From an uncultured bacterium (GTDB lineage: Bacteria > DRYD01): a stretch of 64,000 bases of DNA. Below, in pieces: positions 35,511 to 43,127 of this stretch; within the stretch, counting starts at the first letter, position 1; each line of letters opens with the position of its first letter. The position numbers and the translations under genes were made by a program. Under the pieces are notes generated by a model, which saw nothing but the letters and a program-made list of their open reading frames with translations, had not been told where the DNA came from and did no database searches. The stretch covers positions 111,298 through 175,297 of the forward strand of contig CAKZQG010000007.1 of NCBI GenBank assembly GCA_937139605.1, in the 5' to 3' direction.

Positions 35511-36803
35511 CTAAGTTCTTACTTTACTAAATTTTTTATAAAAACTATATAATAAATTGAAAGCATCAAAGAATGATAAAACTAACTTATCTTTATAGGT
35601 TTTTATAGGTAAATTAAGCTCTTTTAAAATATTATTATATCTACTTTTAATAGGATGTTTAAAACAAATAGCTAAGTGTTCCTGAATACCTTTAAATCCA
35701 TTTCTTTTAGAAAAGTCTAAATGTTTTATTAAATCAATAACCAAAGGAGCAGCTAAAATAGAATCTCTACCAATCCAGTTTATTTTAAAACTCATAGGGA
35801 GCCCTAAATATCCCATAAAATCTATATTATCCCAAGCTTCTTTATTATCATATCTTGGTTTATAATAATTTATTTCAACAACATGCTCAAAATCAGAATA
35901 CCCTAATATAGGCTCTAATACAGATAATTTATCTTCCATCTTTAGTTGCCTATGTTCATCTCTACTTAATATCTTACCATCATTATTCCCAAGTATATTT
36001 GTACTATACCATCCAATCAATTTGAAATTCCTTAATTTCAACATAGGAGCAATCAAAGTTTTTAATAAAGTTTGCCCCGTATTACCATCCATCCCAGCTA
36101 ACGGCACACCATAATCTACACTTAAATCCTCTATAAAAGGAATCGATAAAGTTAAATTAGGAGTAAAATCAATAAAAGAACACCCTTCTAAGATACTCCC
36201 TATAGCATACGCACAACTAGAAGGTAAATAATCAGGGCTTAATTTACTTAAATCTTTATAACTTATATTATAAAGTTCTTCTAACTTTTTTATTCCCTTT
36301 AAAGGTAAAGCGAGATAAACTACTACAACATCTTTAAGGTTATTATTTTTTCTAAAATCATCTATATTTTTTCTAACAATATCAACAGCTTCCATAAAAT
36401 TCTTTAATGAACTCATATTTATATTATATTGACTATTAATAGCTTCAAAAGAATCCCAAGAATTAACAAGCCCTTTAAATGGATAAATCTTTTCTAATTT
36501 TTCCTTAGAGTTATAATAATACTCAAAAGGAACAATCCTATGATACTTTGCAATATTAAAAGCATTTTCATAAAATACATCCCAACCACCTATAACAAAC
36601 TCCTCTTCATTAATAAAATCTATTTCTTTAAAATATTCTGTTTTAACAATACTTCCAAAAGATTTTAGCTCCTGATCAGTATAGTTATTGTTAATAGTAG
36701 GAGGTAAAAAAGTATTTTCTTTGAAATTAATAGAAGAATTTATACCAGTAATAACAGTATTAGCAACAGCTCCATTAAGTCCAACAAATAAAACCCCCAA
36801 CAT
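35511..36803 (-). CDS. Inositol-3-phosphate synthase
   Basis: This NAD-dependent enzyme isomerises glucose 6-phosphate to myo-inositol 3-phosphate. The protein is 430 aa. It starts with the NAD-binding loop VGLNGAVAN. The catalytic core shows LAGMDGNTGQTLLKTLIAP (near residue 240) and IGWYSTNILGNNDG (near 264), followed by the SFKINWIGRDSILAAPLVIDL stretch. The product can feed inositol phospholipids or compatible solutes such as di-myo-inositol phosphate. The neighbours do not decide which, although a UbiA-family prenyltransferase gene lies just upstream. It is four bases before obg. Confidence 0.88.
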   Translation of the reverse strand: MLGVLFVGLNGAVANTVITGINSSINFKENTFLPPTINNNYTDQELKSFGSIVKTEYFKEIDFINEEEFVIGGWDVFYENAFNIAKYHRIVPFEYYYNSKEKLEKIYPFKGLVNSWDSFEAINSQYNINMSSLKNFMEAVDIVRKNIDDFRKNNNLKDVVVVYLALPLKGIKKLEELYNISYKDLSKLSPDYLPSSCAYAIGSILEGCSFIDFTPNLTLSIPFIEDLSVDYGVPLAGMDGNTGQTLLKTLIAPMLKLRNFKLIGWYSTNILGNNDGKILSRDEHRQLKMEDKLSVLEPILGYSDFEHVVEINYYKPRYDNKEAWDNIDFMGYLGLPMSFKINWIGRDSILAAPLVIDLIKHLDFSKRNGFKGIQEHLAICFKHPIKSRYNNILKELNLPIKTYKDKLVLSFFDAFNLLYSFYKKFSKVRT

Positions 36804-36837
36804 ATCATTAAACTCCTTTCTTAATTTTTAATTTTAT

Positions 36838-37830
36838 TTACTTAATTAATTTATCTAATAAAAAACTAAAAGCTAAAACAAAACTTAAAAAATACCCTAA
36901 TTTAACTTGATATTCCATAGGTTTAATATGCTCAGACAAACTATTATAATTATAACTCTTTAAGAAATTATAAAAAGAGACAAAAATTCCTAAAAGAGAA
37001 ACTAAAGAATAAATAGGAAAAACTCTTAAAAAAACAGCTAAAATAATAGACAAATAAATAACAAAATTTTCAAACAAGAACAAAATAGCTGCCTTTTTTC
37101 TACCAAATCTAACAACCCAATTTAATGAATTAACTTTTTTATCGTTTTCATAATCAGGGAACTCATTTATTAATAAAACAGAAGATTTCCAAAAGCCAGC
37201 TATTAGTAAAATAAATATCACATCAAAACTTAAGTAATTATTAACAACATTATTATCAAAACTAACGATATAACTACCCAAAGTAGTAGAAGCAAAACCT
37301 AATATCATTGCGATTTCTCCCAACCCTTTAGGCTTTAAAAATGGAGTATATAACAAAACCATAGCTAATCCTATTATCCCGGGAATAATAACAACTGGAT
37401 AATTAATAACAAAATAAACAGAAATAAATAAAGAAATAATTAACAATATAATAGCAATATTAGCCATTTCAAATGGAGTAATAATTCCTTTAACTAAATA
37501 TCCCCCGCCCCCACTATACTCTGTAGAGTATTCAATAGTATCATTACCTCTTAAATAATCAAACAGCTCATTTAAAGCATTAACGGTAGCGTGAAAAAAT
37601 AAAGCAGCAAGTAAAGCTAAAAATGAATTAAGATAATTATCAGCACCTTTATAAAAAGCAAAAGAAACACCTATTAACCAACATACAAATGAAGTAAATA
37701 TAAACTGCGGCCTTATAGATAAAAAATAATCTAATATACTAACTTTCCTTGTTTTATTAAAAAAAACATTATTTAATTTCACTCCATTAGAATCTAAAAA
37801 TTTTATATTATCATATTCTCGTTTTATCAT
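36838..37830 (-). CDS. UbiA-family prenyltransferase, probable MenA
   Basis: This 330-aa integral membrane protein has eight or nine hydrophobic helices. The first aspartate-rich motif is NALNELFDYLRGND (near residue 85) and the second is NEFPDYENDKK (near 220), as in enzymes that attach a polyprenyl chain to an aromatic acceptor. The menaquinone methyltransferase gene menG in the window makes DHNA prenylation (MenA) the leading guess. Other UbiA reactions, including lipid-linked ones, cannot be excluded, especially because inositol-phosphate synthase follows 34 bases downstream. Confidence 0.8.
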   Translation of the reverse strand: MIKREYDNIKFLDSNGVKLNNVFFNKTRKVSILDYFLSIRPQFIFTSFVCWLIGVSFAFYKGADNYLNSFLALLAALFFHATVNALNELFDYLRGNDTIEYSTEYSGGGGYLVKGIITPFEMANIAIILLIISLFISVYFVINYPVVIIPGIIGLAMVLLYTPFLKPKGLGEIAMILGFASTTLGSYIVSFDNNVVNNYLSFDVIFILLIAGFWKSSVLLINEFPDYENDKKVNSLNWVVRFGRKKAAILFLFENFVIYLSIILAVFLRVFPIYSLVSLLGIFVSFYNFLKSYNYNSLSEHIKPMEYQVKLGYFLSFVLAFSFLLDKLIK

Positions 37831-38003
37831 ACAAAAAATATTATCAAATATACTTCTCTTTTAATTTATAATTCTATTAAAAATAATTAAACCCTTTAAA
37901 TGAATTACTATCAATAAAAACTAGTAGCCAGTTTAAAATCAATATTTTCTTTAAAATCAACATTAATATCAAGTATTTTTATACAAAAATTAAAAAATAA
38001 CAT

Positions 38004-39050
38004 TTAAGCACTTATAATAGCTTTTCCTTTAATTTTGTAAATATTTTTATCAGTTATAATATAATCAATATATTTAGCAGGAGTTATATCGAAAGCAGGA
38101 TTAAAAGTAGGATAACTACCCTTAGTTATATTAACAAAGGTATTATTATAATTAAAAGAAAGTAATTCTAAAGAATCTCTTAGTTCTACTTTAAAATTCT
38201 GTAAATTATTTAAAGAATAATCAATAGAAGATTCAGGTAGAGCAACAATAAAAGGGATATTAAAATTATAAGATAAAACAGCTAAATTAAGAGTACCTAT
38301 TTTATTAGCAGTATCCCCATTTAAAGCTACTCTATCTGCACCAACTATAACAAAATCCACTTCATTATTATACATCACAAAAGCAGCAGCACTATCAGGA
38401 ATAATTTTAAAATTAATCCCTTCTTTTTCTAATTCCAAAGCAGTTAATCTACTACCCTGAAGATAAGGCCTAGTCTCATCAACCCAAACAAATATTTCAT
38501 AATAATTTTTTAAATACTTTATAATCCCTAAAGCAGTACCTAAACCAATAGTAGCTAATGATCCTGTATTACAATGAGTTAAAATTTTTAAACTCTTCTT
38601 ATTTCTAAAAATATCTCTTATAAGATTATATCCATTCTTAGCTATTTTATCATTTTTATCTTTTTCATCTAATATAATTTTAACTAAGAAATCTTTAATA
38701 ATTTGTTTATAATCGCTTAATCTTATACTACTTAAAATTTGTTTAAGATTAGAAAAATAATTAAAAATATTAACAGCAGTAGGTCTCGCATTTTGAAGAT
38801 AATTCATTAACTCTAAAAGACTTTCATAACTACTAATAGAATTATTAATAGCTTCAATATAAATTCCAAGTAAGGCAACAACTCCTATCAAAGGAGCTCC
38901 CCTTACATTCATATCTTTTATTACTTTATAAACGTCTTGCTTATTCTTTAATTCTATATAAACTTCTCTAAAAGGTAATAATTTTTGATCCAATACTTTA
39001 AAAATATTGTTATTAAAATCTAAAACTATAGTCCAAAAATCCAAATACAT
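38004..39050 (-). CDS. mtnA: Methylthioribose-1-phosphate isomerase
   Basis: MtnA isomerises 5-methylthioribose 1-phosphate to the ribulose form in methionine salvage, and in some organisms 5-deoxyribose 1-phosphate. This 348-aa protein has the eIF2B-like fold. It shows VRGAPLIGV near residue 50, the catalytic cysteine in LTHCNTGSLAT (near 162), and the catalytic aspartate in VGADRVALNGDTANKIGT (near 242). The rest of the salvage pathway is absent here. It lies 10 bases after khpB on the same strand. Confidence 0.93.
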   Translation of the reverse strand: MYLDFWTIVLDFNNNIFKVLDQKLLPFREVYIELKNKQDVYKVIKDMNVRGAPLIGVVALLGIYIEAINNSISSYESLLELMNYLQNARPTAVNIFNYFSNLKQILSSIRLSDYKQIIKDFLVKIILDEKDKNDKIAKNGYNLIRDIFRNKKSLKILTHCNTGSLATIGLGTALGIIKYLKNYYEIFVWVDETRPYLQGSRLTALELEKEGINFKIIPDSAAAFVMYNNEVDFVIVGADRVALNGDTANKIGTLNLAVLSYNFNIPFIVALPESSIDYSLNNLQNFKVELRDSLELLSFNYNNTFVNITKGSYPTFNPAFDITPAKYIDYIITDKNIYKIKGKAIISA

Positions 39051-39060
39051 AATATATTAA

Positions 39061-39735
39061 TTAAGCTAAATTATTTACATCAAGTAAAGGAGCAATAACC
39101 ACACTTTTATATGGATTTTCCCCTACTGAGTAAGTGGTAACATATTGATTATCTTTTAAAGCCATATGTATAATTTTTCTTTCAAAAGAAAGCATAGGAG
39201 GCAAAGTAATAGGCTTCTTAGTTAATTGAACTTTTTTAGCAGTTTTAATAGCAATCTCTATTAGTTTCTTTTTACGCTTTTCTCTATAATTATCACTATC
39301 AATTACAATATAAACTCTCTTATCCTTCGGAACATTTTTATTTATAATAAAATTAACGTAATTCTGAATAGCATTAATATTATTTCCATATTTACCTATA
39401 ATCAATCCCTTATCTTCACCTTCTAAATTTATAACATACTCCCCACTATCTTCTTTTTTAATATCTATATTAACATTAGCTTGTAAATTTTTAACAATAT
39501 TTTGTATTATGTTCAATGCATTTATTAAATAATCAGGATAAACTTGATTATCTTTTAGCTTAGCTTTAATAAAAACTTCACCTGTTTTTTTAGATTTAAC
39601 TATATCCAAAATATTAGAAGGATTTTCACTAATTTTTTCTATTATTAAATTATTTTCTGGTACTTTAAAATAATTAACTGCTTTAGAAATAGCTTCTTCA
39701 TAAGTTTTTCCACTAAACTCTATATAATCACTCAT
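39061..39735 (-). CDS. khpB: RNA-binding protein KhpB/Jag
   Basis: KhpB (Jag) binds RNA through a KH and an R3H domain and influences cell division in Gram-positives. The protein is 224 aa. The Jag N-terminal domain comes first (YIEFSGKTYEEAISKAVNYF), then KH with the GLIIGKYGNNINAIQ loop (near 120). The R3H motif follows (ERKIIHMAL, near 195, with arginine-x3-histidine). It follows yidC on the same strand, the common bacterial order. The predicted pseudoknot ends 22 nt before this ATG, and no Shine-Dalgarno is visible between them. Confidence 0.95.
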   Translation of the reverse strand: MSDYIEFSGKTYEEAISKAVNYFKVPENNLIIEKISENPSNILDIVKSKKTGEVFIKAKLKDNQVYPDYLINALNIIQNIVKNLQANVNIDIKKEDSGEYVINLEGEDKGLIIGKYGNNINAIQNYVNFIINKNVPKDKRVYIVIDSDNYREKRKKKLIEIAIKTAKKVQLTKKPITLPPMLSFERKIIHMALKDNQYVTTYSVGENPYKSVVIAPLLDVNNLA

Positions 39736-39757
39736 AAAATAATAACATAATTTTAAA

Positions 39758-39796
39758 CTGGTTTAATTTATATTCCGCTTAACCAGCAAAGCGGAA
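39758..39796 (-). promoter_or_regulatory. Predicted H-type RNA pseudoknot upstream of khpB (copy 2)
   Basis: Read on the minus strand: stem 1 TTCCGCTT, two-base loop, stem 2 CTGGTT, stem 1' AAGCGGAA, linker TATAAATTA, stem 2' AACCAG. Stem 1 and the first eight linker bases match copy 1 exactly, while both sides of stem 2 differ from it and remain complementary. It lies in the 72-base yidC-khpB gap. Covariation is seen directly; the structure and function are inference. Confidence 0.65.
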
Positions 39797-39807
39797 ATTA
39801 TTTATAT

Positions 39808-40524
39808 TTATTTTTCTTCAGCTATTTTAGCTATCCTATTTAATTGCTCTTGAGTTATTTCCTTAGGTTTAAATATTTTATATAAAATAATACTAATAGG
39901 AATACTAGTTAAATTAAAAGCTAACCAATACAAAATGAAAGCCGATGGAAAAGAATAAAATAAAAATGAGAATAATAAAAGCATAATTATTTGAAATTGT
40001 TCAGCTTGCTTTTTAGATTGCTCATCATCATAACTAGTAGGCATAACTTTAAAAGAAACATACATAGATAAAACATAGAGTAAAAACAAAATCATATCAG
40101 ATTTAGCTAAAGATTTAATCCACAAAAAAGAAATATTTTGTAATATATTTATTTCTTTTTTTACAGCAAAGAAAACTCCAGCTAATATTGGTAATTGAAT
40201 TAAAGATAATAAAATGCTTGTAAAACAACCACCTATTGGATTAAATCCTAAATTTTGATACAATTCCATTTGCTTCTTATATAATTCCCGCATAGTTTCA
40301 GGATCTTTTATATCTTTATATTTTTCTTGCAATTTCAGCATATATGGTCTAATTTTTTTCATTTTTTCTGATAACTCTATAGATACTTGAATTTGCTTTA
40401 CATATAAAGGCAAAATCATTAATTTAGTTATAACTCCTAATAAAACCAAAGCCCAACCATAATCTCCAACATATGAATTCAACCAATTAATTAAACTACT
40501 AAAAATATTTATAAAAAAATCCAT
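39808..40524 (-). CDS. yidC: Membrane protein insertase YidC/Oxa1
   Basis: YidC inserts and folds membrane proteins. This 238-aa version holds only the conserved core of five helices. It lacks the large periplasmic P1 domain usual in diderms and has no lipobox. The signature NPIGGCFTSILLSLIQLPIL is near residue 95. The groove residue in the first core helix is lysine (ITKLMILPLYVKQ) where an arginine is common. Ribosome binding site GAAAGGATG. It lies between a TPR protein and khpB. Confidence 0.93.
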   Translation of the reverse strand: MDFFINIFSSLINWLNSYVGDYGWALVLLGVITKLMILPLYVKQIQVSIELSEKMKKIRPYMLKLQEKYKDIKDPETMRELYKKQMELYQNLGFNPIGGCFTSILLSLIQLPILAGVFFAVKKEINILQNISFLWIKSLAKSDMILFLLYVLSMYVSFKVMPTSYDDEQSKKQAEQFQIIMLLLFSFLFYSFPSAFILYWLAFNLTSIPISIILYKIFKPKEITQEQLNRIAKIAEEK

Positions 40525-40545
40525 AAAATCACATCCTTTCTTTGA

Positions 40546-41244
40546 TTATTTATATAAATTCTTTAAAATTTCATAATATAAGCGAGTATTTTTAGCATTT
40601 TCTTTATTTTCAGTATATTTTAAAGACTCATTATAATAGTCCCAAGCTTCTTTATATTTTTTCAATTCATAAGCAGAAAAAGCTAAAAATCTATATAATT
40701 TTAAAGCATCAGTTCTATCTAAAATTACTTTATTTTTACTAATTAATTCTTCTGTTTTTAAATAATATTTATAACTTTCATTATAATTTTTTATTTTTTG
40801 GCTATATATCATAGCAGTAGTAAAATAGAGTTTATATTCATTAGGATTATTTTTTATACCTTCTTTAATAAAATCAATAGCTTCATAAGGTTTATCTAAG
40901 AAAAAAGCCAATTGATAAGCCCCAAAATCATAAGCATCTACAAAATTCGGATTTAATATCGTTATTAATCTCGCATAATAAACAATTTCTGGTAAATTAT
41001 TAATAGTAGTTAACCCAGAATAATGTATAAAAAATTCTGTTCTTATCCAAAAGTATGCAGCTAAAGTATATCTTATATTACCTAAAGAATAAACAATAAC
41101 TTCATAAAATTTTAAATTCTTTTGATAATCTTCTTTTAACCCTAAATAATTACTCTTAAACAAAAAAATAGAATTAATTAATGCTATAAAAAAAGATAAT
41201 AACAAAATAAAGATATACTTTAAATCTTTCTTAATATTATCCAT
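40546..41244 (-). CDS. Membrane-anchored TPR-like protein
   Basis: This 232-aa protein has one N-terminal membrane helix (YIFILLLSFFIALINSIFLF). Helical repeats follow that look like tetratricopeptide repeats (YARLITILNPNFVDAYDFGAY; AIDFIKEGIKNNPNEYKLYF; AFSAYELKKYKEAWDYYNES). TPR proteins usually bind protein partners, and the anchor places this one at the membrane with the repeats probably outside. Its start overlaps the 100-aa protein's stop by eight bases, so the two are probably coupled. The partner is unknown. Confidence 0.8.
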   Translation of the reverse strand: MDNIKKDLKYIFILLLSFFIALINSIFLFKSNYLGLKEDYQKNLKFYEVIVYSLGNIRYTLAAYFWIRTEFFIHYSGLTTINNLPEIVYYARLITILNPNFVDAYDFGAYQLAFFLDKPYEAIDFIKEGIKNNPNEYKLYFTTAMIYSQKIKNYNESYKYYLKTEELISKNKVILDRTDALKLYRFLAFSAYELKKYKEAWDYYNESLKYTENKENAKNTRLYYEILKNLYK

Positions 41245-41539
41245 ATTTTTTTAAATATAACTCTCTGATTATAAAAGAAATAATAATAAATAAAAGAGAT
41301 AATTTTAGCATTTTTAGAGATGAGTCATAAGGTAATCTATAAGGTTGTTGCTCAAATTCAGATTCAAAATAAGCAAGAGAACCTTCATCTTCATCATGAT
41401 GATGCTCATTATGAGTATAAGAAACAAAATTTTGTTGTTGAAATTGATAAACTCCTGTTTTAGCTAAAAACCAAGGAATAATAAAATACAAAATTAAACT
41501 TATTATTAAGATCAAAACAATCTTAAAAATTTTATTCAT
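41237..41539 (-). CDS. Small two-helix membrane protein
   Basis: This 100-aa protein has a membrane helix at each end (KIVLILIISLILYFIIPWFLA and LLFIIISFIIRELYL). The middle stretch is hydrophilic and includes the acidic/histidine-rich patch HNEHHHDEDEG, which could bind metal. No family is recognised. It follows nuoA and overlaps the TPR gene by eight bases. Its ribosome binding site is weak and lies in the 15-bp tandem duplication. Confidence 0.7.
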   Translation of the reverse strand: MNKIFKIVLILIISLILYFIIPWFLAKTGVYQFQQQNFVSYTHNEHHHDEDEGSLAYFESEFEQQPYRLPYDSSLKMLKLSLLFIIISFIIRELYLKKYG

Positions 41540-41540
41540 A

Positions 41541-41570
41541 ATTTATTTCCAAATTATTTATTTCCAAATT
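41541..41570. repeat. Perfect 15-bp tandem duplication at the nuoA 3' end
   Basis: The unit ATTTATTTCCAAATT occurs twice in direct succession. On the coding strand the repeat carries the last nuoA codons and stop (ATT TGG AAA TAA) and then the same bases again in the spacer before the next gene. Confidence 0.9.
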
Positions 41571-41965
41571 AAAGCATTCTTAGCAATAGCATAATATAAA
41601 CCAACCAATAAAACAACAATAAAAACGAACATTTCAATAATAACAGCTATCCCAAATTCTCTAATACTTAAAACCCACGGAATAAAGAATAAAACTTCTA
41701 TATCAAAAATGACAAACAATATAGCATACATATAATAATGAATATTATATTGAAACCTAGCAGGTAAAGGAGAAAGTTCCCCTGATTCATAGGGTTTATA
41801 TCTCCATTTTTTTAAAATCTTTGTTTTTTGATTCCTATCTTCCCAATCCTTAGGAGCAAGTATTAACGGAATAATTAAATCAAAAATACTAAAAAATATA
41901 GCAAAACCAGTTATAAAAAATATAAAAAAATAACCAAAATTATAATTAATTAAACTACCTTCCAT
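41558..41965 (-). CDS. nuoA: NADH-quinone oxidoreductase subunit A
   Basis: NuoA is a small membrane subunit of complex I. It shows three hydrophobic helices and the family block KKWRYKPYESGELSP (normally KxxPYECG with a conserved cysteine; here Ser), then a helix with FDIEVLFFIPW. The ORF track starts at 41980 (145 or so aa), but the ATG five codons later has a GGGGG ribosome binding site eight bases upstream and is preferred. No other nuo gene is adjacent, which is unusual because nuoABCDEF... is normally one operon. Confidence 0.9.
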   Translation of the reverse strand: MEGSLINYNFGYFFIFFITGFAIFFSIFDLIIPLILAPKDWEDRNQKTKILKKWRYKPYESGELSPLPARFQYNIHYYMYAILFVIFDIEVLFFIPWVLSIREFGIAVIIEMFVFIVVLLVGLYYAIAKNALIWK

Positions 41966-41996
41966 AATACATACCCCCATTATTTACTTTAAAATA

Positions 41997-43025
41997 TTAT
42001 TTACTTTTAACATCTAATTTAACCTTAATAACTTTTCTAACACTACCAGAATATAAAGTTACAGTTATATAATCTCCTGGTTTCTTAGATTCAACTAATA
42101 GTTTAAATTTACTAATACTATCTACTAACTGATCATTTATTTTAATAATAATATCACCAGGAGAAATTCCATATTTTTCAGCAGGGCTATCAGGATAGAC
42201 TGTTTTAACATAAATTCCGTAATTAACAGGGAAAGCATATCTTTCAGCCAAAGCAGGAGTAATCTCAATAGGCTCAATACCTAACCAAGCTCTAGTAGGT
42301 ATTAGTTTATGTCCTTTTAATATATCTTCTGCAACATATCTTGCTCTATTAGAAGTAATAGCAAATCCCATACCCTCAGCACCACTTTTTCCTCTATAAA
42401 CTAAAGTATTAACTCCAACTACTTCTCCATTTAAATTAATTAATGGTCCCCCAGAATTACCTCTGTTAATAGCAGCATCAGTTTGAATCAAATTTTCATA
42501 AATCCTATTATCAGCTTTTATATTTCTGTTTAAACCGCTAACAATACCAGAGGTAGCAGTCCAACCAAAATTCAAAGGATTACCAACAGCTACAACAGTT
42601 TGCCCAATTTTTAATTTAGAAGCATCTGCAAAATTAGCAGGAACTAAATTCAAATTACTAGGATCTACCTTTAAAACCGCTATATCATACTGATCTGAGT
42701 AATCTATTAAAACAGCTGTTTTTTTCTTCCCATCATAAAAAGTTACAGTAATTACTTCAGTATCTTTAACCACATGAGCATTTGTGATAATATGCCCTTG
42801 TTTAGAATAGATTATCCCAGAACCTAATTCCTTAGGTTTTCCTTCAGTAGACCATGCATCTATTCTAACAACCGATAGCTTTATTTTATTTATAGCATTT
42901 ATAACTTTTTCTTCATGCTCAGTATATGCTTTTTGAGTATTAGCTTTTTCTAAATAAAATATATATACAAATTGAAAAACAATAATGATTATTAGAAAAA
43001 TATTTATTTTTGATTTATTAGTCAT
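41997..43025 (-). CDS. HtrA/DegP-family serine protease with PDZ domain
   Basis: This protein of 342 aa is a periplasmic quality-control protease. A single signal anchor (FLIIIIVFQFVYIFYL) precedes a trypsin-like domain with the catalytic triad: His in TNAHVV, Asp in YDIAVLKVD, Ser in RGNSGGPLI. One PDZ domain follows (GIYVKTVYPDSPAEKYGISPGD). It begins only nine bases after the tRNA-Cys 3' end with no Shine-Dalgarno. No later methionine near the N-terminus gives a better start. Confidence 0.93.
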   Translation of the reverse strand: MTNKSKINIFLIIIIVFQFVYIFYLEKANTQKAYTEHEEKVINAINKIKLSVVRIDAWSTEGKPKELGSGIIYSKQGHIITNAHVVKDTEVITVTFYDGKKKTAVLIDYSDQYDIAVLKVDPSNLNLVPANFADASKLKIGQTVVAVGNPLNFGWTATSGIVSGLNRNIKADNRIYENLIQTDAAINRGNSGGPLINLNGEVVGVNTLVYRGKSGAEGMGFAITSNRARYVAEDILKGHKLIPTRAWLGIEPIEITPALAERYAFPVNYGIYVKTVYPDSPAEKYGISPGDIIIKINDQLVDSISKFKLLVESKKPGDYITVTLYSGSVRKVIKVKLDVKSK

Positions 43026-43034
43026 AATAAATAG

Positions 43035-43106
43035 AGGCGACGCCGGGATTCGAACCCGGGAATCAAGGCTTTGCAGGCCCCTGCCTTGCCACTTGGCTAC
43101 GTCGCC
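43035..43106 (-). tRNA. tRNA-Cys (anticodon GCA)
   Basis: A 72-base cloverleaf on the minus strand: acceptor stem GGCGACG/CGTCGCC, anticodon loop CTGCAAA (GCA at 43072-43074), T arm CCGGGTTCGAATCCCGG, discriminator U as expected for Cys. CCA is not encoded. Stems are GC-rich against a very AT-rich genome. Confidence 0.98.
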
Positions 43107-43127
43107 AAACCCCTTTTTATTATTCTA

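Noticed and set aside
37831-38003. Direct repeat TTGATTTTAAA in the menA upstream gap
   Set aside because: Two copies only, in low-complexity AT-rich sequence; not distinguishable from chance.
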